From the NCBI GenBank assembly GCA_003142855.1, contig PLNW01000155.1, forward strand, positions 57,553 to 121,552: a stretch of DNA of 64,000 bases. The letters are read 5' to 3'. The stretch's first letter is position 1; each line of letters starts with the position of its first letter. Under the pieces are notes generated by a model. The model did not search any database. It was not told the DNA's origin and saw only the letters and a list, made by a program, of their open reading frames with translations. Source of the DNA: Myxococcales bacterium (GTDB lineage Bacteria > Myxococcota_A > Polyangia > Fen-1088). Of this stretch, positions 8,037 to 15,593 are shown piece after piece. The position numbers and the translations under genes were made by a program.

Positions 8037-8603
8037 GTGCACGCCAATACGGTTAGATCGGGCGCCGCGCTCCTCGCACTTTGCGCGAGCGGCTGTTATC
8101 TGGGCTCTGCCCGGAATGCACGACTCGCCGACCTGGCAGGCGACGACGGCTGGGAGTTCGTCGAGGGGGTACCGGCCGTGCGCCAGGCCGCCAACGAAGA
8201 TTGCGGTGCCGCCGCGTTGGCCATGGTCCTCGGCTACTGGAAGCGACCGGTCACCCGCGACGGCATCATAGCGGCCAATCCACCCGCTCCGGACCGAGGC
8301 ATCAAGGCGGCTGCGCTCCGCGATTTCACCCGGCAACAGGGTTTGCAGGCCTTTGTCATTCAGGGCCAGTTCGCTGACCTCGATCGCGAAATCCACTGGC
8401 ACCGCCCGGTACTCGTGGGCGTGATGAAGCGGTACGGTCGTGGAGTCTATTCCCACTACGAGGTGGTCGTGGGCATCAACCGCAAAGACCAGCGCATCCT
8501 CGCGATCGATCCGGCCCATGGCCCGCGAGTGGACAGCCGCGAGGGCTTCGCCACTGAGTGGGCCGCTGCCGGCCAGGTCGCGCTGGTGGTCTTCCCGCAA
8601 TAG
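8037..8603 (+). CDS. C39-like papain-fold cysteine peptidase lipoprotein (PA2778-like)
   Basis: 188 aa with GTG start. It has a lipoprotein signal (SGAALLALCASGCYLG) and a C39-type core: catalytic Cys in NEDCGAAALAMVL, His in VYSHYEVVVGI and Asp in ILAIDPAHG. This is the order found in bacteriocin-processing C39 domains and in free-standing PA2778-type peptidases. There is no transporter fusion, so it probably acts in the periplasm or outer-membrane inner face. It follows the PA2779-like gene by 6 bp. Substrate unknown. Confidence 0.8.
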   Translation: MHANTVRSGAALLALCASGCYLGSARNARLADLAGDDGWEFVEGVPAVRQAANEDCGAAALAMVLGYWKRPVTRDGIIAANPPAPDRGIKAAALRDFTRQQGLQAFVIQGQFADLDREIHWHRPVLVGVMKRYGRGVYSHYEVVVGINRKDQRILAIDPAHGPRVDSREGFATEWAAAGQVALVVFPQ

Positions 8604-8611
8604 ACTTCAAG

Positions 8612-8869
8612 TCAGCGCCACCAGAGCGTCACCACGGCCCAGAGCAGTCCGACAAAGACCACCGCCCACACGAAGTCCCCACCCCATCCCCAAGCCTGAT
8701 GGCTGAGCACTCCGGTCTCGCCGACGGTCGCTGCCCGCGCACCACGACGCCGCTGAATGTATCTCGGGTACGGCGGCCCCCATTTGCGGTAGCCCCAGCC
8801 ATAGCCAATGGGAGAAACGAGAAATAGGAAAATGAATATCATCCACAACAACCACGACGCGCTCATCAT
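8612..8869 (-). CDS. small two-helix membrane protein
   Basis: 85 aa from MMSASWLLWMIFIFLFLVSP at 8869, preceded by a purine-rich GGAAGG-type ribosome site. It has one N-terminal and one C-terminal membrane helix (DFVWAVVFVGLLWAVVTLWWR) around an Arg-rich loop (RYIQRRRGARAA). Not assigned to a family. It has its own sigma-54 element at 8940-8925 and is divergent from the OmpA operon, sharing the UAS between them. Confidence 0.65.
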   Translation of the reverse strand: MMSASWLLWMIFIFLFLVSPIGYGWGYRKWGPPYPRYIQRRRGARAATVGETGVLSHQAWGWGGDFVWAVVFVGLLWAVVTLWWR

Positions 8870-8924
8870 TGGTGAATTCCTTCCCGCCCTTTGGCGCAGC
8901 CATTTCGTACGTAGCAGAGTCTTC

Positions 8925-8940
8925 TGCACAATTGATGCCA
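8925..8940 (-). promoter_or_regulatory. sigma-54 (-24/-12) promoter of the small membrane protein gene
   Basis: The minus strand reads TGGCATCAATTGTGCA, with correct GG-N10-GC spacing. It lies 56 bp upstream of ATG 8869 and 48 bp from the shared UAS half-site at 8988-8996, one of the spacings seen elsewhere in the window. Confidence 0.7.
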
Positions 8941-8987
8941 CAGTGCTCTGTTCGGATCGGCGGTCCCTATCGGGTTTTTCTTCCTCT

Positions 8988-9022
8988 CGAATTGGCGGAA
9001 CCAGCCCCTCAATCTGATTGAG
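8988..9022 (+). promoter_or_regulatory. UAS pair shared by divergent sigma-54 promoters
   Basis: Half-site A cgaattggc (8988-8996) and half-site B ctgattgag (9014-9022) are direct repeats 26 bp apart. B is 71 bp before the plus promoter at 9085; A is 48 bp from the minus promoter at 8940. Both distances fit whole helical turns. Confidence 0.7.
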
Positions 9023-9084
9023 CAAGCGGGTCCTCGGGGACCGCCTGCGGCGCAACTATCGGAACTGATGTGCTTTCTCATCAG

Positions 9085-9100
9085 TGGCTCGAAATATGCA
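9085..9100 (+). promoter_or_regulatory. sigma-54 (-24/-12) promoter of the OmpA/DUF3494 operon
   Basis: TGGCTCGAAATATGCA has correct GG-N10-GC spacing and the TGGCTCGAAA core found at four other sites in the window. Start expected near 9111, leaving a leader of ~90 nt to the ATG at 9202. Confidence 0.8.
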
Positions 9101-9201
9101 TCACCCGCGTGCCGAGACGCTGTCCCCGCATCGGCGCGGGCTGGCAAGAACTGCTGTGCGGAGATGATCTCTGCCAGGACCAAACGTACCCGGAGGCCAA
9201 A

Positions 9202-10374
9202 ATGACTCGAGGATTTCCACTGGCGCACCCGGCGAGGATCGCCATCACGGCCACGGCGTTGCTGTTGGTCGCCCCTTTCACTCAGGCGACTGAGGCCGAG
9301 AACTCAGGCTCCACCACGAGCAATCCAGCACAGGCCGGTGCTTTCGCCTTGAAGCTCGAACCCGGGGTGGCGTTCCCGCTTTCACACCCGCAGTCGTCGC
9401 TCTTCAAGGTGGGCGGCGGTGAAACCATCAAGGCCCTCTGGACGCTGAACAGGTATCTGGACGTCGGGCCCAGCGCGACCTTCATTACGCTGCCCGCTGA
9501 AAACTCACTGGGCGATTTCGGTACAGCGTGGGCCTTTGGCGGAAGTCTGCGCCTCCGCCGTCCACACGATGTTCGCGCCCGCAACGCGTTTTACGCCAGC
9601 TCCCCGTGGCTGGATGCTGACGCACTTTACGTGCGCACTGGCGGGCTCAACCGAGCGGGCTTCGCGGTCGCCGCAGGTCTTTCGGTACCTATCGGAGAAT
9701 CGCGGATCTTCTGGCTCGGACCCTTCGTGCGCTATTTCCATATCATGCAGGAACCCGAGCGATCCGGTTTCGACAACCGCGACGCCAAGATTCTGAGCCT
9801 GGGCCTTAGCCTTGAAGTAGGCACCGGTGTCCCGCGCCAACCGGAGGCCGTTGCCGCCGCAGAGGTCCGAACCATCACCAAAGAGATCTTCCTCTGCCCC
9901 GACCGTGACAACGACGGGGTCCCCGATAGTGTGGACCACTGCCCTGACGTGGCGGGTCCGCCGGACAACTGGGGCTGCCCTCTCTACCAAAAGCTCGTCG
10001 TGAAACGCGATAAACTCGAGCTGAAGGAGAGGATCTACTTTGCCTGGGACCAGGCCATTCTCCAGGACGTGTCGTTTCCCGTACTCGATGAAGTCGCACA
10101 GGCGCTAAAGGACAACAAGGGCTTCCGCGTACAGGTCGAGGGGCATACCTCGTCCGAGGGAAGCGATGACCACAACCAGACGCTTTCCGAGAAACGGGCG
10201 GAGGCGGTGCTCGACTATCTCGTTGCGCATGGAATTGCCAAAGAGCGCCTACTCTCAACCGGTTTTGCCTCCTCCGTTCCAGTTGACAGCAACGCCACCA
10301 TCGCCGGCCGTGAGAACAACCGCCGCGTCGAGTTCGTCGTCCATTTCACCATCCTGAATGACGGGAGCAAGTAA
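9202..10374 (+). CDS. OmpA-family protein with beta-barrel-like N-terminal domain
   Basis: 390 aa from ATG 9202 (MTRGFPLAHPARIAITATA), chosen because the signal peptide starts there and the ribosome site cggagg precedes it. Residues ~40-210 look like an eight-stranded outer-membrane barrel. A calcium-binding thrombospondin-3-like repeat follows (DRDNDGVPDSVDHCPD). The C-terminal OmpA peptidoglycan-binding domain contains VEGHTSSEGSDDHNQTLSEK and GRENNRRVEFVV. It tethers outer membrane to cell wall. The next gene starts 1 bp after its stop. Confidence 0.9.
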   Translation: MTRGFPLAHPARIAITATALLLVAPFTQATEAENSGSTTSNPAQAGAFALKLEPGVAFPLSHPQSSLFKVGGGETIKALWTLNRYLDVGPSATFITLPAENSLGDFGTAWAFGGSLRLRRPHDVRARNAFYASSPWLDADALYVRTGGLNRAGFAVAAGLSVPIGESRIFWLGPFVRYFHIMQEPERSGFDNRDAKILSLGLSLEVGTGVPRQPEAVAAAEVRTITKEIFLCPDRDNDGVPDSVDHCPDVAGPPDNWGCPLYQKLVVKRDKLELKERIYFAWDQAILQDVSFPVLDEVAQALKDNKGFRVQVEGHTSSEGSDDHNQTLSEKRAEAVLDYLVAHGIAKERLLSTGFASSVPVDSNATIAGRENNRRVEFVVHFTILNDGSK

Positions 10375-10375
10375 C

Positions 10376-11662
10376 ATGAAAATATTCAAGACCAGCGCTC
10401 TTTATCTGTTGCTATTCCTGCTGCCCGCGTGCGGACAGCGGTTGGTAGAGTTCTCCAAAGCCGGCGATGCCGGCACTGATGCGAGAACCGCCGACGCGGG
10501 AATCGCCGATGTCCGGAGCGCCGACGTCCGGAGCCCCGACCTCCGGAACTTCGACCAGCAGAGTATCGACGTCGCAAACGCTGACGCGCCGAACACTGAC
10601 CTGGGGAAGATAGACGCCCCGAACACCGACGCGATGAGCGCTGATGTTCCGAGCAGCGATGCTCCGAGCACCGACGCTCCGAGTTCCGACGTCGCGCGCA
10701 CCGACACAGCCGGCACCGACGGGAAGAACACCGATGCCGGACATCCCGATGCTCCGAACGCCGACGCCGCGCGCACGGACGCCCCGAACATCTCCCCCCC
10801 GGACGCCGACGCGGGCAGCGGCGACGCGGAGACCGGCGACGCGGGCAGCAGCGACGCGGAGAACAGCGAGTTGGGACCGGCTATCGTGGTCAACCTTGGA
10901 CTAGCTACCCCATTTGCGATCGCGGCGACAGCGGGGGTCACTAACACCAGTACAGCGCCAATTACCCAAATCAATGGGAACGTGGTGTTGGACCCGAATC
11001 CGACTTGTAACGCGGTGACCGTTGATAATGCCGGGGGTTTTGGCCTCTGCGGAGGTATGCCTCCGATAATTAGCGGGGAGGTCATCACCAACTTGTATCC
11101 GGACACTACGACTTCAGCCGCCATCAAGGCTGACTTGAATGCGGCCTTTCTCAGCATTACTCCCTTGGCCGGTCCCCCAGCCGCCGGCACATTGGGAGGG
11201 GGCATCCCTATCGCAGCTCCCACTACCCTGGGAAATGTGGCTGGGAGCCCGCCCGCGCTCGGCGACAACTGGTTCACTCCCGGCGTCTACGAATCCACCA
11301 CGTCGATCTCGATAACCGGGGATATCACCCTCGACGGCCAGGGCGATCCGAATGCTATGTTCATCTTCCAGTCGCACAGTACACTTACTACCGCAGATGG
11401 CGCCCCGAGCCCCGCGGCACACACCCGCATTCTACTGACCAACGGCGCCAAGGCTTCCAACGTCTGGTGGCAGGTCGCCAGTTCAGCGACGATTGGATCG
11501 TACTCTGAATTCCAGGGCAACATACTGGCTGCCTACAGTATCACGATGAAGACCCACGCAACGGCCTGTGGCAGATCGATGGCAGGCGCGTGGACTGCTG
11601 GTGCTGGCGCGTTCACATTCGACTCCAACGTCGTTTCTGTGCCCGGTAGCTGTCCGTTGTAA
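10376..11662 (+). CDS. DUF3494 ice-binding-like lipoprotein with Asp-rich repeat linker
   Basis: 428 aa. It has a lipoprotein signal (SALYLLLFLLPACGQR), then ~120 residues of repeats built on short (N/S)TDAP or ADV units, roughly every third to fifth residue being Asp. The rest is a DUF3494 domain: VNLGLATPFAIAATAGVTNT, FTPGVYESTTSISITGDITL, MFIFQSHSTLTTADG and ASNVWWQVASSATIGSYSEF are family signatures. DUF3494 includes ice-binding proteins, but many members act in adhesion. It is coupled to the OmpA gene (1 bp gap), suggesting a cell-surface complex. Confidence 0.87.
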   Translation: MKIFKTSALYLLLFLLPACGQRLVEFSKAGDAGTDARTADAGIADVRSADVRSPDLRNFDQQSIDVANADAPNTDLGKIDAPNTDAMSADVPSSDAPSTDAPSSDVARTDTAGTDGKNTDAGHPDAPNADAARTDAPNISPPDADAGSGDAETGDAGSSDAENSELGPAIVVNLGLATPFAIAATAGVTNTSTAPITQINGNVVLDPNPTCNAVTVDNAGGFGLCGGMPPIISGEVITNLYPDTTTSAAIKADLNAAFLSITPLAGPPAAGTLGGGIPIAAPTTLGNVAGSPPALGDNWFTPGVYESTTSISITGDITLDGQGDPNAMFIFQSHSTLTTADGAPSPAAHTRILLTNGAKASNVWWQVASSATIGSYSEFQGNILAAYSITMKTHATACGRSMAGAWTAGAGAFTFDSNVVSVPGSCPL

Positions 11663-11823
11663 GCTTGCCGGCTCGGCCCGAGGTTGGGCCCGGACGGGCC
11701 ATCACGCTGACTACCGGCGTTCGGCTGAACGGGAGGGGATCGTCGGTCCTTCCCCCGACGATGAGCTCCACGTTTTGTTCGGAGGGAGTTTCGCTTCGGC
11801 CACGCGTCCGATGTCTTCCTTCT

Positions 11824-11858
11824 CGAATTGAAGGAGATGGTACGTCACTTCGATTGGA
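11824..11858 (+). promoter_or_regulatory. UAS pair upstream of the DUF4398 lipoprotein operon
   Basis: Half-site A cgaattgaa at 11824-11832 and half-site B tcgattgga at 11850-11858, direct repeats 26 bp apart, 70 bp before the -24/-12 element at 11920. The rest of the 345-bp intergenic stretch 11663-12007 shows nothing else recognised. Confidence 0.75.
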
Positions 11859-11919
11859 TGGGCCGGTCCCTTTGAACCTCCCGCTACGTAACTACCTGAA
11901 CTCCTTCGGATCCCGCCGC

Positions 11920-11935
11920 TGGCTCGAAAGATGCT
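11920..11935 (+). promoter_or_regulatory. sigma-54 (-24/-12) promoter of the 12.0-14.5 kb gene cluster
   Basis: TGGCTCGAAAGATGCT, identical over 16 bases to the element at 18194-18209. Correct GG-N10-GC spacing. Start expected near 11946, ahead of the small gene at 12008. Confidence 0.82.
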
Positions 11936-12007
11936 CTAGCCGTTTGGGTGGATGAAGGGCGCTCCGCCAACAGCGGGATTCGCCCGGAACCAATGACGGG
12001 AGCAACC

Positions 12008-12220
12008 ATGAGGACCCAGGTTAACAGAACGGCACAGTTCGGGGAGTTGGTCGCGGCCGCATACGACGGGGCCGCTTGCTACAGCAGGGATCCGCTGGAG
12101 GTGTCACGTCTGGCAGCCGGGGCGGTATCGCTGATGCTGCGACACACGCGCGGAAGAGCGTCTTGCCAGTTGCAGCCAAGCACCGGCATCCAGACAACAG
12201 ACCTCTGTCAATCGACATAG
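12008..12220 (+). CDS. small conserved hypothetical protein (70 aa)
   Basis: ATG 12008 follows a clear gacgggagcaacc ribosome site. The text FGELVAAAYDGAACYSRDP...VSRLAAGAV resembles a small soluble helical protein. It is not matched to a function. It is the first gene after the 11920 promoter and is followed 20 bp later by the coiled-coil gene. Confidence 0.55.
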   Translation: MRTQVNRTAQFGELVAAAYDGAACYSRDPLEVSRLAAGAVSLMLRHTRGRASCQLQPSTGIQTTDLCQST

Positions 12221-12240
12221 CCAACGAAAGGGAGAATTTC

Positions 12241-12519
12241 ATGGAAAACACACCGGCCCACATGGGCAAGATGGAAGAACAGCTCAAGCATTGGGGTGCG
12301 CAACTCGACCACCTGGTGGCGAAAGTCGAAAAGGCGGGTGCGGACGTAAACTCCGAACGTCGCAAGCGCGTTGACGCTCTGAAGGCGAAGTATCAGGCCG
12401 CGCAAGCGAAGCTGAGCGAGTTGAAAGCAGCGGGGGGCGAGAAATGGGACACCCTCAAGACCGGCGTGGAGACCGCATGGAGCGACCTCGAGGCCGCTTT
12501 CAAAAAGATGAAGAACTAA
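12241..12519 (+). CDS. coiled-coil protein (92 aa)
   Basis: Cytoplasmic, no signal peptide. The sequence is almost entirely heptad-like helix rich in K/E/A (MEEQLKHWGAQLDHLVAKVE ... KYQAAQAKLSELKAAGG). Strong ribosome site (aaagggagaattt). The C-terminal text (DTLKTGVETAWSDLEAAFKK) resembles the C-terminus of the lipoprotein at 14072 (WDDVKSGFKQSYVDLNDSF), so the two are probably related cytoplasmic and periplasmic versions of one helical module. Function unknown. Confidence 0.75.
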   Translation: MENTPAHMGKMEEQLKHWGAQLDHLVAKVEKAGADVNSERRKRVDALKAKYQAAQAKLSELKAAGGEKWDTLKTGVETAWSDLEAAFKKMKN

Positions 12520-12564
12520 TCGGCATTCAATGGAACGGGAATCCAAGTAACAGAGGAGGATCTG

Positions 12565-12933
12565 ATGAGACACACATTCAAGACCGCAATCATGATGTTC
12601 GCCATGGCCGCCGGGACCGCCGCAATCGGTCTGGGCTGCGCAAGCTCCCCGCCGCTGCGCACCGAGGCGTCGACTTCGGGGATCCGCGCCGCCGAGGAGG
12701 TTGGCGCAGCCAAGGTTCCACAAGCCTCGCTGCACCTGCAGCTGGCCAAGGAGGAACTAGAGCACGCCAAGGCGCTGGCCGCGAATAACGAGAAGGAGCG
12801 GGCAGTGTCGATGTTGTCGCGTGCTGAAGCCGATGCCGAGCTGGCCGTCGCGCTTTCACGCGAGGACGCCGAGCGGGCCGAAGCTCGGGCAGCCGTAGAC
12901 CGGGTGCATCAGCTCCGGCTAGAGAACAAGTAG
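12565..12933 (+). CDS. DUF4398-type lipoprotein
   Basis: 122 aa. The lipoprotein signal ends GTAAIGLGCASS. The mature part is a helical hairpin with the DUF4398 pattern (ASLHLQLAKEELEHAKALAA ... MLSRAEADAELAVALSRED). It lies upstream of an OmpA-domain lipoprotein with the same N-terminal fold, a common pairing. Probably periplasmic, attached to the outer membrane. Confidence 0.8.
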   Translation: MRHTFKTAIMMFAMAAGTAAIGLGCASSPPLRTEASTSGIRAAEEVGAAKVPQASLHLQLAKEELEHAKALAANNEKERAVSMLSRAEADAELAVALSREDAERAEARAAVDRVHQLRLENK

Positions 12934-12974
12934 GTTGTGGAATAGCAGAAACCGTCCAGTGAAAGGAAACTCGC

Positions 12975-13865
12975 ATGAAAACCACTAGTCTTTTGATCGC
13001 CTTCCTCAGCGCCGGAGCCCTCAGTTCCTGCGCAACCACCGTCCCAACGGAACTCGTTGACGCCCGGGAAGCATACCGGCGCGCCAGCTTTGGCACCGCC
13101 AGCCAGGCCGCGCCGGCAGAGCTTCACGTAGCCAACCAGGCGCTCGCTGAAGCGGAGCAGTCCTTCCAGAAGGATCCCGACTCGTATCGAACGCGAGACC
13201 TCGCCTATATTGCCCAGCGCAAGGCACAGTTCGCGGAGGCGACGGCCTCCATCAATATTCAGCAAAAAAACGAGGCTCAAGCGAAGAACGATTTCCAGAC
13301 CACTCAGGGCAAGGTCGTGGCCAAGACCAAGCAGGATCTGAACCAGACGCGCTCAGCGCTGGCAGCCTCCGAGCGCAACGGCGAGGCGACGGCTGAGAAG
13401 CTTTCCACTGAACAAGTGGCTCGGGCCGATGCCGAGAAACGAGCGGCTGATGCCCAGGCGGCACTAGCTAAGCTGGCTGCTGTCAAGGATGAGCCCCGCG
13501 GAATGGTCATCACCCTCTCCGGGAGTGTTCTCTTTGCATCCAACCGGGCCGTCTTGCTTCCTGAAGCAAGAACGCGACTCGACCAGGTGGCCGAGGTGCT
13601 GCTCACAACCCGCGAGCGAAACCTTACCGTTGAAGGATACACCGACTCCCAGGGCTCTGTGAACTACAACCTAGACCTGTCCCAGCGTCGGGCCGACGCG
13701 GTTCGCAGCTACCTGGTGGAGCGAGGTTACCAGGGCGACCTGATCCAGGCCCACGGACTTGGCAAGGCCAACCCGGTCGCTGACAACTCCAGTGCCGAGG
13801 GCCGCGCCAACAACCGCCGCGTTGAAATTATCATCGCACACGAACCGCGCGCATCCAACCCATAG
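12975..13865 (+). CDS. DUF4398/OmpA-domain lipoprotein
   Basis: 296 aa. It has a lipoprotein signal (AFLSAGALSSCATT), a DUF4398-like helical region (residues ~25-95), a long coiled coil to ~165, then an OmpA peptidoglycan-binding domain (SGSVLFASNRAVLLPEA, LTVEGYTDSQGSVNYNLDLS, EGRANNRRVEIII). The coiled coil would act as a spacer from the outer membrane to peptidoglycan. It follows the shorter DUF4398 lipoprotein gene by ~40 bp, so it is likely in the same transcript. Confidence 0.88.
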   Translation: MKTTSLLIAFLSAGALSSCATTVPTELVDAREAYRRASFGTASQAAPAELHVANQALAEAEQSFQKDPDSYRTRDLAYIAQRKAQFAEATASINIQQKNEAQAKNDFQTTQGKVVAKTKQDLNQTRSALAASERNGEATAEKLSTEQVARADAEKRAADAQAALAKLAAVKDEPRGMVITLSGSVLFASNRAVLLPEARTRLDQVAEVLLTTRERNLTVEGYTDSQGSVNYNLDLSQRRADAVRSYLVERGYQGDLIQAHGLGKANPVADNSSAEGRANNRRVEIIIAHEPRASNP

Positions 13866-13878
13866 TCGCGTGGGGAGT

Positions 13879-13897
13879 CCGCCGGCTTCGCCGGCGG
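13879..13897. terminator. GC-rich hairpin after the OmpA lipoprotein gene
   Basis: ccgccggc-ttc-gccggcgg forms a perfect 8-bp stem 13 bp after the stop codon. There is no U-run, so it may be an attenuating or mRNA-stabilising hairpin rather than a strong intrinsic terminator. Confidence 0.45.
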
Positions 13898-14071
13898 CGC
13901 ACCATCGTGGGAGGGCATGGGAACCCTTTCAGGGTTTCCATCAGGGCGATGCTCGACAGGCTTAGCTTGCAACATCCTCGGACAGCCGAGACGGTCCCCG
14001 GGGGCGAGGCTTGATCGGGCCGCGCTCTCGGGTCTTCCGTCAAGCCGTAAAGTTCAGCGAAAGGCAGAGCC

Positions 14072-14551
14072 ATGAGACACACGATACTGGTCACCACCTT
14101 GCTCGGCGCGGCTGCTCTCGCCGTGGGGTGCACGTCAAAGGAAGTCAAGGCGGCGGTCGCGCCGAAACAGGCGGAACCCTCGGCGGTGCACCTGGAGAAG
14201 GCCAAAGCGGAAAGCAAGCAGGCCGCGCACGAGATGCGGGACTACGCCTACGCGGAGAAGGCCGAGTTTGTCGTCAAGATGAAGAAGGAACTGGTCAGCA
14301 TCCAGGACGAGCTGGATCAGCTCGGAGCCAAGGTCGAAAGCGCCGGTGGCTCGGCCAAGGCCGACGCCAAGGTCAAGCTCGCGGCGGTGCGTGAGAAATG
14401 GGCCCAGGCGAAGAAGCAAGTGGACCGGGCCGAAACCGCGACCGCGTCCGACTGGGACGACGTGAAGAGTGGATTCAAGCAGTCCTATGTCGATCTGAAC
14501 GACTCCTTCGACAAGATCCGTCAGTGGTTGAGCGACAAGATCGCCCCTTGA
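14072..14551 (+). CDS. coiled-coil lipoprotein
   Basis: 159 aa. The lipoprotein signal ends ALAVGCTSK. The mature part is nearly all charged helix (KKELVSIQDELDQLGAKVES; AAVREKWAQAKKQVDRAE). The C-terminus resembles that of the cytoplasmic coiled-coil protein at 12241. Likely an outer-membrane-anchored periplasmic helical protein; function unknown. It lies 206 bp after the OmpA lipoprotein gene with a hairpin between, and no promoter of its own was recognised. Confidence 0.75.
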   Translation: MRHTILVTTLLGAAALAVGCTSKEVKAAVAPKQAEPSAVHLEKAKAESKQAAHEMRDYAYAEKAEFVVKMKKELVSIQDELDQLGAKVESAGGSAKADAKVKLAAVREKWAQAKKQVDRAETATASDWDDVKSGFKQSYVDLNDSFDKIRQWLSDKIAP

Positions 14552-14563
14552 GAAGCGAACTTT

Positions 14564-14593
14564 TCGATTGAATGGCACTTCACTTTGATTGGA
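14564..14593 (+). promoter_or_regulatory. UAS pair upstream of the pirin-SPFH-kinase operon
   Basis: Half-sites tcgattgaa (14564-14572) and ttgattgga (14585-14593). Here the offset is 21 bp instead of 25-26. B lies 71 bp before the -24/-12 element at 14656. Confidence 0.72.
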
Positions 14594-14655
14594 CGAGGCG
14601 GCCTCGCAAAGCGTCTGGAGTAACAAACACCCGCAATTGTGCTGCGCCTGACAGG

Positions 14656-14671
14656 TGGCTCGAAAGCTGCA
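14656..14671 (+). promoter_or_regulatory. sigma-54 (-24/-12) promoter of the pirin-SPFH-kinase operon
   Basis: TGGCTCGAAAGCTGCA, correct spacing and the common TGGCTCGAAA core. Start expected near 14683, just ahead of the leader ORF at 14705. Confidence 0.82.
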
Positions 14672-14704
14672 TTGAATTGTTTGGGAGAAAAATGGAGGTG
14701 TTAC

Positions 14705-14812
14705 ATGCACCGCTTCGGCCTCCTGGCTGTAGGCAATACCAACGGCTTGCTGGCACTTGAGCCGGTCGGCCGTGAAAACGGCGTCTTAACCGGAAGAGCA
14801 GCGGGGCCATGA
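14705..14812 (+). CDS. 35-aa leader ORF overlapping pirin start
   Basis: ATG 14705 is preceded by a strong ribosome site (atggaggtgttac). It encodes 35 aa (MHRFGLLAVGNTNGLLALEP then VGRENGVLTGRAAGP). Its TGA (14810-14812) overlaps the pirin ATG (14809-14811) in an ATGA arrangement. Pirin itself has no good ribosome site, so its translation probably depends on this ORF. The peptide is not recognised. Confidence 0.55.
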   Translation: MHRFGLLAVGNTNGLLALEPVGRENGVLTGRAAGP

Positions 14813-15579
14813 TCACGCTCCGCAGAGCCAAGGAACGCCACTGCGACCAACGCCGCAAGCGCGAAATCTGGCTCACGTTCTGCCCCACGGAGTCAAATGA
14901 CCCACTCGCCGACGGCCTTGGAACCCTCGAAACTCTGAACGAGGAACGTCTGCCACCGGGCGCAGGCACCCCGCGCCACTCGCATCACGATGCCGAAGTC
15001 GTCACCTACGCGCGCGAGGGTGCGCTGGCATACGAGGATTCGCAGGGTTGCTCGGGTGTCATCCAGACGGGCGAATTCCAGCGCATGACCCCCGGACGTG
15101 GCATTCGCCACAACGAAACGAATGCATCAAGGACCGAGTGGGCCCAGGTCTTCCAGATTGGACTGCGCCCCTGGCAGACCGGGCTCGATTCAGGCTATGA
15201 GCAAAAACGCTTCAGCGCGGCGGAGCGCCGGGACGGCTTGTGCGTCGTCGCCTCGCCTGACGGCCGCAAAGGATCGCTGCGCATCCACCAGGACGCCCTG
15301 GTGTACTCGGCCATACTGGACCCCGGGCAGCACGTGGTCCACGAGCTCTCGCCCGGGCGAAAGGCGTGGCTACACGTGGTGCAGGGAGGGATTACCTTGG
15401 GCGATCTGGTCCTGACCACGGGTGATGGCGCTGGTCTCATGGACGAGCGAGCGGTCTCGCTCACAGCGCAGGCCAAGACCGAGATTCTGCTTCTCGATGT
15501 CGGCGTGGAACTGCCGGGGCCTCCAGAAATGGACGTCTCACGTGACCCAAGACCGGTAGTTGATACGCGATTCTCGTAA
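14809..15579 (+). CDS. pirin-family bicupin
   Basis: 256 aa. N-terminal pirin domain with the metal-site motif PRHSHHDAEVVTYAREGAL (His-x-His-His) and MTPGRGIRHNE, then the second cupin. Pirins bind iron and serve as redox sensors or quercetinase-like enzymes; the specific role here is unknown. Translation is coupled to the upstream leader ORF; the SPFH gene follows 14 bp after its stop. The operon is under the 14656 sigma-54 promoter. Confidence 0.88.
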   Translation: MITLRRAKERHCDQRRKREIWLTFCPTESNDPLADGLGTLETLNEERLPPGAGTPRHSHHDAEVVTYAREGALAYEDSQGCSGVIQTGEFQRMTPGRGIRHNETNASRTEWAQVFQIGLRPWQTGLDSGYEQKRFSAAERRDGLCVVASPDGRKGSLRIHQDALVYSAILDPGQHVVHELSPGRKAWLHVVQGGITLGDLVLTTGDGAGLMDERAVSLTAQAKTEILLLDVGVELPGPPEMDVSRDPRPVVDTRFS

Positions 15580-15593
15580 TTGAGGAGTCCATC

